DNA of 64,000 nt, taken from assembly GCF_050947875.1 (NCBI RefSeq), contig NC_134568.1, positions 204,817,017-204,881,016 on the forward strand, written 5' to 3'. The notes beneath the pieces were generated by a model. That model was not told where the DNA came from. It did no database searches and worked only from the letters and a program-made list of their open reading frames with translations. The stretch comes from Dermacentor variabilis. Taxonomy: Eukaryota; Arthropoda; Arachnida; Ixodida; Ixodidae. The position numbers were made by a program, and so were the translations under genes. How positions within the stretch are numbered: the stretch's first letter is position 1; every line of letters begins with the position of its first letter. Positions 13,278-23,430 of this stretch are shown here, piece by piece.

Positions 13278-13354
13278 CTACTCCTTGGCAAGCATGGTCG
13301 CCAGGCTGGCCTTGACCTTTGTGTCATTAGTCCCTAAGGTGCTGCAGGTGTATT
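13278..13354 (-). pseudogene. Candidate relic terminal exon A
   Basis: The minus strand has a good splice-acceptor context (ACTTATTTGCAG) followed by an open segment encoding YTCSTLGTNDTKVKASLATM then LAKE and a TAG stop. A diverged parallel lies at 14509-14589. It is too short for family assignment, and whether it was ever an exon is inference from the acceptor, the frame and the paralogy. Confidence 0.35.
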
Positions 13355-14508
13355 CTGCAAATAAGTAGATGCAGCAATATGAGGCAAAAATAACAAGTGT
13401 ATATTCTTTGTGTGTTCATTAAGCAGCTTAATATATTTGCTCAAACCATCTAAGTCAATACTTAATGCGGTTTAACTGACTAATGGCTGCTTGTCAATAC
13501 AAATCAGCACCTTTATAGAATGTTTTATTGCATGGTATGGTGAAATTTTAAACAGTCACAACTGCTGCTCGTGCCAGCAACAGTATGTTCCCTTTTATGA
13601 CACGTTCATATATGATGCATTATTGTACTTATCCCAAATGGTCTCTATATTTATTGCTGAAACGTTACCCAGTTGGGCTGTCTGTACATTTTTTTTGGCT
13701 GGTAGTTAAGTATGCCCGTGCAGAGGGATATTTTCAGAAGACGTGACTGGAATATTCACAGTATCATGCCTAAGATTGTAATTTATTTTGCTTAATACAC
13801 ATTTAAATGTCTTTCTCATACTTTTAAATGAATGGGTGATTGGCCATAACTTCAACGGAAGGCAGATGGGCTGATTGTATCGATATGGTCACTTAATTTG
13901 TTACAGGTAATGAGGCCTCTTGGGCGTGCTAACAGGTTTCCAAGTTAGGTATACCACATGAGCACCCGAAATACCACACGAGCACTTTGTGTCATGGCAC
14001 GACAGATACGCACCTCCTAGGAAACAGAACTGATAGTATAGTTCGAATGAATTCTATTACAGTAAATTATTTAAGGTGCTTTGAAAGATGAAAATTTTTT
14101 CTAGGCTATCGAGGTTCAGGACGTTTAGTTAACGCAAAAAAAAACACATATTGAGTAAGAAATGCCTTGTCAGTAAGCTTGACTTTCTTTTATTTTTCAA
14201 TAAATGGAACCAATTTCCTTCAATTTTTATCAGGTGAAACGTTTTAAAAATATATCTAACTCAGAGATTCTCTGGAAACTTTGTATGACATTAACAAGAC
14301 AGCATACCTATGTGGCCATTTTAATATTTCCCGATCTTTTTCCAAGCCTTCCCTGGCTGTTCTCATGAAAATTTTCTGGCAATCTATGACGCCTGCAGCT
14401 TAAGTGTAATAAAAAAATATTGTAGTTTAATGCTTGCCAAGTACTGCCAGTCCATAATATTTAGATAAAACGAATAACACGTCAGTCACTTGACATGCAG
14501 TGTTAGAT

Positions 14509-14589
14509 TCAACTGATTTGAATCCCTTGATTAATAAAGCTGACAAGGGCTTCGGCAAGTTCGTAATTGATGGCCACACGAGTACAGCA
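14509..14589 (-). pseudogene. Candidate relic terminal exon B
   Basis: A minus-strand open segment encodes CCTRVAINYELAEALVSFIN then QGIQIS and a TGA stop. It aligns by eye to exon A (a Cys near the start, a conserved N, and KVKASL opposite LAEALV). It supports a duplicated 3' gene portion on the minus strand. Confidence 0.3.
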
Positions 14590-15050
14590 CGGAAGACACA
14601 GAGACACACGTAAAGCAAATGCAACAATGTGAGGAAAAACTATACAATGAGTTATACAATTAGTTATTTTTACGCTTCAGTAGTAGTTTTCAATATAATT
14701 TGCTCTCATCACTTATGCCTCTAGTTAACTTTGTTTACCTCTGACTAAAGACTACATGGGAATATTAATCAGTACCATTATGATGTTTCTGTTATACTAC
14801 AGTATGATAAGCCGTGCCAGCAACGGTACGTTTCGTTTTAGGACAGGTTCATGTGACACACAGTGTACTTATAAAAATAAAAGAAATGCGAGAATCCCAA
14901 ACGATTCCTATAATAATACTTGTTGAAACAAAGATACCCGGCTGGACTGTGCACATTTTTCAGGTGTTAATACAATATGCCCGTGCCGAACGAACATGCT
15001 CAGCATACTGACTGCAGTTTTGAACAATCACGTTAAGATTTGCAATTTAC

Positions 15051-15152
15051 TTCCGCTTAGAACAGTCTGCAATGTCTCTTTTCTCATACTTCGAGATGAA
15101 TACATTTGCCACACTTTCAGTAGAATGCACATGAATGGGGGCGTACTGATCA
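15051..15152 (-). pseudogene. Candidate relic internal exon
   Basis: A minus-strand open segment reads STESVANVFISKYEKRDIAD then CSKR and meets a donor-like GAA|GTAAAT. The duplicated counterpart near 13790-13860 has lost the frame. Distantly reminiscent of a BEN-domain helix, but far too short to assign. Confidence 0.3.
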
Positions 15153-16439
15153 GGTTACTTATCAACTAAAACATGTTACGATCTCTTAGGTGTGTTGATA
15201 AGGGTAGAACAAATGCAATGCCCACTGAATTATTTGAATAATCTGTGCGTTATCTACTTAGAAAAGACCACCAAATTGATAATCTGGCTCTTTTTTTTCT
15301 TTTGTACAGCGCATATTGTATGTAGTCTGTCCAAGACGACGGCGCTACATGCAACAGTAATGAAAACCGGAACACTTATTACGCACGACAATGGCTTCAT
15401 ACCATGCACGATTAGCACAATGCGAATCTGCGCCAGCAGCTGCCTTGTGATTAAGAGCACGTAAACTACAGAACGCCGAAGCATCGGAAGCCGCTTAACG
15501 CTTTTCATATAGCTCGAAAGATAACTTCTGCTGCTAAATTGTTTAAAAAAGAGACAAAAAACAAATCTTCCAACTACCGTCAAACGCAATGCCTTCAGTT
15601 TGAAACGTGTAAACGTGTTCCCGGAGCGACTAATTTATTGTTCTCTAATTTTTTCGGCTAAGTTGCGGAGCTGCAAGTGACTAAGCTTATCGCAGGTTTC
15701 ATGCTCCAAAAGCGTTTGTGGTTGCATATAGATAGATTGGGTGAATCTAGAGATTTCTACTAGATATTTCTTCAAGTCTCGTGTTTTGCTTGCTGTAACT
15801 TCCCAAAATTATTTAGATTGGTTGCCAGGAACCTTAAGAATACTGCTACTTTTAAACTATGCGAAAACGGCAGCGCACACACTGCTGATGCATGCCCCGC
15901 AAACACGGCCTTTCATCCGAGTACGCTAGCAGTTATTCAACTATGCCTGTCTGTTTGAAAATTCTTGATGCTAACACAATTTCGAGATATATGCGTAAAG
16001 CGTGTCACGAGAATTTCGCTACACATACGGTGCAGCATTCATCGCGGCCGGATCAAGCGCCACTAAATGAGATCTACCACACTGGCTGCCCAACACACAC
16101 AATCCGCTTAGTGGTAGCTCAGTATCAAGTTAAAACATGGTGTACTTCCTTTTTTACGCACCTAAGCTATAATGATAAAATCAACAAGCACGAGCGATCG
16201 CTCGCCGTAAAACATTCCGTATAGTAGAAGCGAGAACAGGAGCGCGTTATCAAACCATGTCAACGACAAACCGACACTATACCAGAGTCGCCTGCGCTAC
16301 GTGCAGCCGGTTCGCGCTACGAAATGCGCTCACATAATCATGAGGTATTGACGCAAAACGTCTTTGATAAAGCTTACCATTCAATGTAGTTGACTTGTGA
16401 TGCCACAAAGAAGACACGCATACACAGACACCAACGTTC

Positions 16440-16640
16440 AGGGAGACACCGCACACCGGCACAACCGTTTACGTGCCTGGCGCGCTCGTTGAGACGGCGC
16501 ACCGCCGCGCATGCGCAAGAACTCCGAGCATGCGCAGGAGCTCCGCGCGGGGGGCGTGCGCGCTCGGAGGAGTGTGAGCGCCTTTTCCTCCTTCATTTTT
16601 TTCTTTGTCTCTTTCTCTCTCTCTGATGCGCCATGCGCGC
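16440..16640. promoter_or_regulatory. CpG-rich patch with NRF-1-like palindrome
   Basis: CGCGCATGCGCA (about 16507-16518) fits the NRF-1/alpha-Pal consensus, and a second GAGCATGCGCAGG lies 25 bases on. The patch is GC/CpG-rich in an otherwise AT-rich interior. It lies upstream, in minus orientation, of the candidate exons and might be a promoter. No TATA box was seen. Confidence 0.3.
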
Positions 16641-17810
16641 CGGAACGGGTGGCTTTTCTTTTCCGTTATGCATTTTTTTCGTGGACGAAGGATATGCGCT
16701 GGCAGGTTGTAAGACAAACGCTGTGGGCTATCGTATCAGACTGGAACGCTAACATGAATGCGCTGTTTGTAAAAGCCGTTACGGTGCCCTTCAGACGTTT
16801 TAGACGCATTATTGTCAGCGTCGATGAGTAATACAGCGTATTTGTAGCATATCTTCCAGCGTACCGCTAAATGTGATGCCCGCACGTATGTTAGTGCTAA
16901 TTTTCTGTTCCGATGATAGGTCAAAGCAATCAGTACAGCATTGAGGTACTCATATGCGTGGCTGCGCAGGCATACCGCCGGCGAAATACTGGGTGGGCTC
17001 AGAGAATTTGGCACCTATTTTAAGTGAATGAGAAACGTTGATGAGTTTATAGTGCAGAATATTAGGCAACAAAAGTCGCCCGATGTTAGTGACGCAGCCG
17101 AGATATGAAGACAATGTGAAAAGTATCCGAGAATCGGACGACACACAACGCGAACACCACATGCGCGACATCGGTTCATGGCACATTCACAAAGTCCGCG
17201 TTGTCAGCTACAAACATTACGAGTGTCTTTGCTGTTAGCTTGATGCCTGTTTCGAATCCACTTGTATCTGAAGCTGGCGTTCATAACATATATTTTAACA
17301 ATTGGATCGGCGTTTTGCTTCCGTTATTCTACTGCCGCAAAAGTGATGCGACAACTGTGAAGACTGTCTTGGGATTGCCGAGAGTGTCTACGTAGATCAT
17401 ATGTGGTCAACAAATGCGGAGGTATACACTATGTGTATACTAAAGTCTACAAATAGGCTCTATAGCAATCTCAGCAGTATACAACTTTAGTGGCTTATAT
17501 CAAATGCAGCTATGTATTATCCACCGGTACCTGCGCTTGGTTACAGCGTACACGGGTTGGGCCCAGATTAACGATGTTTGTCTATTGTTAATCTATAGAC
17601 ATGCAAGACCACGACAACTCAGAGGTGGTGAATTCACCACCTGGTCTGCGGGCTTTCGCCACTTATTCACCCCCTTTGCCACATCTTCACCATCTGACCT
17701 TCACCACCTGGTCTTCGCGAAGTGTACGTCCGGGAAGCAGCCAGGTTTAGGGCCTTCGGGTGCCTGGAAGACCTTGGTGACTCGGACGGTGCCTGCTCCG
17801 CCGCGATCCT

Positions 17811-17851
17811 CGTTCGGTGCAGCTGCACCGAACGCAGACTAGCAGTCTGCA
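17811..17851. repeat. 24-bp perfect palindrome plus adjacent hairpin
   Basis: 17811-17834 is self-complementary over its full length (centre GGTGCAGCTGCACC). Immediately after it, GCAGACTAGCAGTCTGC forms a 7-bp stem with a 3-nt loop. Confidence 0.85.
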
Positions 17852-17949
17852 CGGTTTGCCCGCCGCGCCGGGGTTGCGCTGCCGTCGTGCATGAACCAGT
17901 GCCATATCATCGCGTTCGCAGAGGGCGGGGGTATGGGAACTCGGAATTA

Positions 17950-19610
17950 CATATTATCGACTTTCTTCTATAGACATTCAATACACCAGGAGTAGAGAAA
18001 AAAATAGAAAGCTTGTCGACTATTGTCCATAATATAGAGAGTCAACAGACAAAGTACGGACAAAAATAAATAGAAACTGTATCGGCTTTCGTCTACAGGT
18101 AGCCCATATAGAGGGGAAGTAGACAAAGAAGAAACAAACTCCCTATCGAATTTTTTCTATAGACCGTCTATAGACTGCGAGTAGACAAAAACAAATAGAA
18201 ATCTTATCGACTTTCGTCTACAGAAAGTCTATACACAAAGTATATGGACAAAAATAAATAGACACTGTATCGACGTTCGTCTAAAAGTAGTCCATAGAGG
18301 GGGAAATAGACAAAAAGAAACAAACACCTTATCGACTTTTTCTATAGACCGTCTATAGACAGCGAGTAGACAAAAAGAAATAGAAACCTTATCGACTTTC
18401 GTCTATAGAAAGTCTATAGACAAAGTATGGACAAAAATAGATAGAGACTGTATCCACTTTCGTCTATAGGTAGTCCATAAAGGGGAAGTAGGCAAAAAAG
18501 ACACAAACACCTTATCGACTTTTTTCTATAGACCGTCTATAGACTGAGAGTAGACAAAAAGAAATAGAAACCCTATCGACTTTCGTCTATAGAAAGTCTA
18601 TAGACAAAGTATGGACAAAAATAGATAGAGACTGTATCCACTTTCGTCTGTAGGTCTTCTATAGGGGGGAAGTAGGCAAAAAAGACACAAACACCTTATC
18701 GACTTTTTTCTATAGACCGTCTATAGACTGAGAGTAGACAAAAAGAAATAGAAACCCTATCGACTTTCGTCTATAGAAAGTCTATAGACAAAGTATGGAC
18801 AAAAATAGATAGAGACTGTATCCACTTTCGTCTGTAGGTATTCTATAGGGGGGAAGCAGATAAAAAGGAAACAAACACCTTATCGACTTTTTTCTATAGA
18901 CCGTGTATAGACTGCGAATAGACAAAAATAAATAGAAACCCTATCGACTTTCGTCTATAGAAAGTCTATAGACAAAGTATGGACAAACATAGATAGAGAC
19001 TGTATCCACTTTCGTCTGTAGGTATTCTATAGAGGGGAAGCAGATAAAAAGGAAACAAACACCTTATCGACTTTTTTCTATAGACCGTCTATAGACTGCG
19101 AATAGACAAAAAGAAATAGAAACCCTATCGACTTTCGTCTATAGAAAGTCTAAAGACAAAGTATGGACAAAAATAGATAGAGACTGTGTCGACTTTCGTC
19201 TGTAGGCATTCTATAGAGGGGAAGCAGACAAAAAGGAAACAAACACCTTATCGACTTTTTTCTATAGACCGTCTATAGACTGCGAATAGACAAAAAGAAA
19301 TAGAAACCCTATCGACTTTCGTCGATAGAAAGTCTAAAGACAAAGTATGGACAAAAATAGATAGAGACTGTGTCGACTTTCGTCTGTAGGCATTCTATAG
19401 AGGGGAAGCAGACAAAAAGGAAACAAACACCTTATCGACTTTTTTCTATAGACCGTCTATAGACTGCGAATAGACAAAAAGAAATAGAAACTTTATCGAC
19501 TTTCGTCTATACACAGCCTATAGACTTTATATCAACAAAAGTACAAATCTATAGAAAGGAAAGGTCGTCTATGAAAAGTCTATAGACTTTCTATAGACAG
19601 TCTAAAGTCA
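17950..19610. repeat. Right subterminal satellite, 184-bp period
   Basis: The anchor ATCGACTTTTTTCTATAGAC or variant starts at 18145, 18331, 18514, 18698, 18882, 19066, 19250 and 19434. The last six spacings are 183 or 184 bp. Units carry a palindromic CTATAGACCGTCTATAGAC core and GACTTTCGTCTATAGAAAGT. Later units are nearly identical, which suggests recent homogenisation by unequal exchange. Confidence 0.93.
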
Positions 19611-19622
19611 TTTTTGTAAGGG
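19610..19622 (-). repeat. Right terminal inverted repeat
   Basis: ATTTTTGTAAGGG pairs with the left end at 11985-11997. Confidence 0.8.
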
Positions 19623-19690
19623 TTGATTGATTGATTTGATTTATTGACTGATTGATGAAATGAATGAATGAATGAATGAATGAATGAATA
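19623..19690. repeat. Tetranucleotide repeats (TTGA)n and (GAAT)n
   Basis: TTGATTGATTGATT followed by a GAATGAATGAAT run immediately outside the right terminal repeat. Confidence 0.9.
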
Positions 19691-22275
19691 TAGCTTAGCA
19701 CTTGGAATAGTAACCTTTACATGTGCGTCATTGATTTTTCAAGTGAGTTTTGGTCGCTGTGTGAAGCGTGCCACGAGATCACCGCAGCTCCCCAGCATGG
19801 TACAGCATATCTCTCGCTATCTAAAACATTGCCCATGCGAGAGATTAGGAGATAAATCAGTCGTGAAGCAGTTGATGATCTTAAATAATTGCCTTCAGCG
19901 AAAGAAGTAACTGCAAGTATCATTATGTTGTTTCGATGAATCATAATACGTATATAGCGTACCGACGACTCGAAGGCCCACTTGTCCAAAGCAACGGTTT
20001 CTACAAACAATTTGCCCAAAATTAATTTTTTTTCTCGAAACTTGCGCTGCTAAGTCAAACTTCCAACGAGTAAATATAAATATTGTGTAGCTTTGCAGCT
20101 GCCAAAGAGCCCCAGGCGTTTGATATGAGTCTCAGTCGTTGCTCCGAAACCAACAAAATCTTGTGCACTCATTGCGTGCACTTTTCCCTCTTTCAGTTTT
20201 ATTTTTGCTTCTTAAAAAGAAAAATGAAAGACGTCCCTTCAGAAGATAGGAGACACTGTTCGGAAAGAAGCCTTTGCGTCTTGCCTTAAGGTGGGGTTTA
20301 GTCGGAGTCAGTGTGCGCGACTCGTCCGATAAACAAGCGCTAGAAACGCACACTATAAATGTGGCAAACGGTGTCTCACAATTGCGAAAATCCGGTTCGT
20401 GCTAGCGATAAAACAAGCGCAACGAGGAACGCCACCGAGAGCATTTGGTGCAATAAAAAATGGAAGATGGCGAGGAAAGAAGCTGAAAGCCATCAACGAG
20501 ATGACCTCGACGCTTCGGGAATAAGAGTCCGCCGTATGGTCAGTATTGGCTCACTGGGCAAAGGAGAGCGTGAACACGAATATATCATATAACATCTAAA
20601 GCACAATGTGCCACGACAGCGTTTGTTTTCGTTTTTTTTTCTATCAGAGGAATAGGCCAGGTGGAAAAGATATCACCATTGCACAGGGGTTTTCGAAATG
20701 CGTGACCTGCATCCGACCACGTTGCCGTCACGCTAGGCGCGAAAGTGACTATAAGAACAAAGGATAGAAATGGATGGGTTGCAAGAATCGCGATAGCGGC
20801 AAAAAAAAAAAAAAAGAACACGGAGAGCAGCTATCTGTTCAGCCCCGTCTGGGCCTCAGAAGGCAATATTATGCAGAGCTGCGGCCGGGTGCATGAATCA
20901 CATGTTATTTTCGCGTATCCGCGGCAGTATTTTAAGGTCGCCTTCACTGCCTGCGTCCTATTCTTTGAACATTGCACACGTTGGCCGCGCTCGTGACCAT
21001 GTATATAGGGTATAAGTGCAGCGCTTAATATGCCCGAAGCTTTTCTTTTTATGTGGAGAGGCGGGAAGCCTGAGTATACGTATGCGCACGGCTTTTTTAT
21101 TGGCGTGTTGTCATTCACTAAGAACGCCCGTTTCACGTAGTAGTATTGTAAAACGACGTCGGCTTAAAGAACGCCCCCCCCCCCTCCAAAAAAAGAAGGA
21201 AAGAAAGAGGAGAAAAGGAAAAAGCCAGATCATCCACCGCCACCTTTTGACCTTGCGCGCTGGTGGTGCATGGAGACTCGTGCGTTTCGAGCGGCATCAA
21301 GGGCAATCATGCAATCATTCAAACCCCTCACATTCTTAACAATGTTTTTTTCATCTGGATACCCGCTGTCTGGGCTAAACAGAGAGTGTGCTACACAGGC
21401 AGACCTCACCCCCCTTTTCCGGAAAGGTGGTGTGAAACGCAACGCACGAGTGGTCCGTCTATAGCGCTGGCGCCAGTGAGCAACTTAATATTGTCACTCG
21501 GTAATGCGAGTCACCAAGTGGTGTAGGCAAGCTTAGGAATATCAATCGGATTGTAGCCGACCCGACAAGGGGCGGACTTCTGTACAGTAATCGCCGTGGG
21601 ATCAGGCACGCCTTTTCCGCAAACCTATTTGATCGCAAAAAGAAAGAAGGTTCTGTTGTTATTTTCGTTTCGTGCTTTGTGTCTTTAACTTTAAAAGCCG
21701 TTTAGTCTAGGTAGGGTGCAGAGGGAGGGATTGCAGGAGCACTAGCTTCGCTGTGCCATGTTTAATCCGCCCGTGGCATCATCTTTAAATAAAAGGAGTG
21801 CTTATTTGAGACTGCAGCGCAAACAAGAGACATTTGTTGACCCGCGTACTGATGAGAAATGCTATTTAAGTTCAACGCATATTAGAGCATGCAGTTTTAG
21901 CACGCGTAACCTGGCAGATATGGGGGTAGGCACGGTGGATAGCTACACAAACCCGCTGGGCCAAATGTGGGTCTAAAATAGAAAGCCTGCACACAGGGTC
22001 GAGTTTCGGCTGGAAATAACTTGTTATTCAAAAGATTGTCTGCACTCAATATATAGTCAATTTCGCCATTTCACAGTCGATTCAACTACGTGATTTAATA
22101 ACGTGAAGAGTTGAAGGCGCAGTCGGACTTCGTTTTAAATTTTCGAGCTTGCCAGTACGATATTTAGAATATTAAATCACGCATAGTTCGCATCCACAGA
22201 TAGTCCACCAAAGAGTGAAATTCCAACAAGTAAACACCTATACCTTCAGCAGATTATTGGCCTGATGATGTTATA
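19691..22275. other. Unassigned sequence
   Basis: I see no gene. Small ORFs under 110 codons lack recognisable motifs. A poly-C run lies at about 21173-21184 and poly-A runs at 20798-20815. Confidence 0.5.
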
Positions 22276-22763
22276 TATACAGGGTGTCCCAACTCATAAG
22301 CGTCTCAAATATTATACATAGATGGAAAGTGTCAATGAGAAAATTGTAGAGGAACATGAACAACTGCCCATACAGCTTTCTGTTGCTCAATACGTGCTAC
22401 ATAAAAGTGTTTTTCCGAGCGTGAAAGCAGCCCGCAAATGCATGCAAAATGCCTCGAGCGGCCAGTCGCGCGACAACTTTGCCTGTATTCGCGGGCTTCT
22501 TTCACGCTCTAAAAAACACTTTTATGCCGCACGTACTGAGTAACAGAAAGCTGTATCGGGAGTTTTTCATGTTGCTCTACAATTTTCTCATTGACACTTT
22601 TCATCTAATTATAATATATGAGAAGTTGATTCATTAATTGAGACTAATTATAATCTGAGTACCTCCAAGTGGCAGCAAACAACATTACCTTGGTTATGTC
22701 CAGCTGCGTGGCATTTGCATATTTTTAAATCTTAGTGCATGATAGCTGGGACACCCCGTATAT
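22276..22763. mobile_element. Palindromic MITE with TATACAGGGTGTCCCA termini
   Basis: The left end TATACAGGGTGTCCCAACT and the reverse complement of the right end, TATACGGGGTGTCCCAGCT, form terminal inverted repeats with TA at the borders. Inside, long imperfect arms (about 22328-22440 and 22475-22600) mirror each other, for example GTGTCAATGAGAAAATTGTA and TACAATTTTCTCATTGACAC. The ends and TA borders suggest a mariner-type non-autonomous element. Confidence 0.8.
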
Positions 22764-22829
22764 ACTCGTAGAATGCTGAATATCCTTTCTTCGGCTGCCT
22801 TCGTTCGTGCATGCTTGATTTAGTCCTAG

Positions 22830-23230
22830 GGCGCTATAACGTAAAGCTATTCGAAATATTTCTATTCCAATTCTGCAATCAGCGCTCCACGATTGGTCAA
22901 CAACATTTTTGAACCACCCTCGCTTTGCCTGCCTGTCACGCGACGTCACGAAAACCGCGGTAGCTCCTCATCTGTTATGACGTGTACGCACTGATTATGC
23001 ATGATTCGACCGAATAGAAAAATAGTTATTTCTGATTCGACGTCTTTTCGCGATTAGACCTCGGCTATTCGTCAAAAGTTTTCGGGCTGCACCCACTTCA
23101 CGTGCCTGTCACGCGACGTCACAAAACCGCGAAAACTCACCACGTCAAAGTAACGTGTACGCGTTAAAGATGCATTAATATGCCGAACAAAACTGTATTT
23201 TCTTCTGAATAGCCGCAGGCTGCCTCGTTC
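22830..23230. repeat. Imperfect ~173-bp tandem duplication
   Basis: GCCTGTCACGCGACGTCAC occurs at 22931 and 23104, and related downstream blocks (GACGTGTACGC/AACGTGTACGC) follow each copy. Confidence 0.65.
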
Positions 23231-23430
23231 CGAAAGGAATAAAAGATGGCTGCCACCGATCGTTCAGGCACTGGCTACTCGCACCTGCCGGAGAGCATGT
23301 GTTTATTTGCGTATAATAAAACTTTTGCGTGACCGTGTAACCTTTTCGAGCCCTTTCTACACGTTTACGACCTAGCTCAGCCAACTCTTTTTTTGCTGAG
23401 GATCAGTTTTTGAGGCGTTCTTAACCTTCC

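Larger units (their letters stand above)
13440..15200. repeat. Diverged ~1.25-kb tandem duplication inside the element
   Basis: Segments at about 13345-13940 and 14590-15200 share blocks in the same order. Examples are GCAGCAATATGAGG/GCAACAATGTGAGG, GTGCCAGCAAC (13575/14814), AGTATGCCCGTGC/ATATGCCCGTGCC and CTTTCTCATACTT/CTTTTCTCATACTT. Offset is about 1240-1280 bp. Divergence is high, so this is an old duplication. Confidence 0.6.
11985..19622. mobile_element. 7.6-kb element with CCCTTACAAAAAT terminal inverted repeats and palindromic subterminal arrays
   Basis: CCCTTACAAAAAT begins at 11985 and its exact reverse complement ends at 19622. Just inside both ends lie sequences built from the palindromic motif TCTATAGACTGTCTATAGAC and variants. 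The left array fills about 12000-12960 and the right array about 17950-19610. The interior has no long ORF. This layout is that of a cut-and-paste DNA transposon, probably non-autonomous. I could not identify a target-site duplication (left flank CATTGACTT, right flank TTGATTGAT) or assign a superfamily. Confidence 0.6.

Noticed and set aside
17950..19610. CRISPR-like regular repeats
   Set aside because: Units are contiguous 184-bp copies without unique spacers, the word is palindromic throughout, no cas genes exist, and the genome is eukaryotic.
11985..19622. Maverick/Polinton or other large self-synthesising element
   Set aside because: No polymerase, integrase, capsid or protease ORF, and termini do not start with AG.
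11985..19622. piggyBac element (CCC terminal start)
   Set aside because: Flanks lack the TTAA duplication required for that family.
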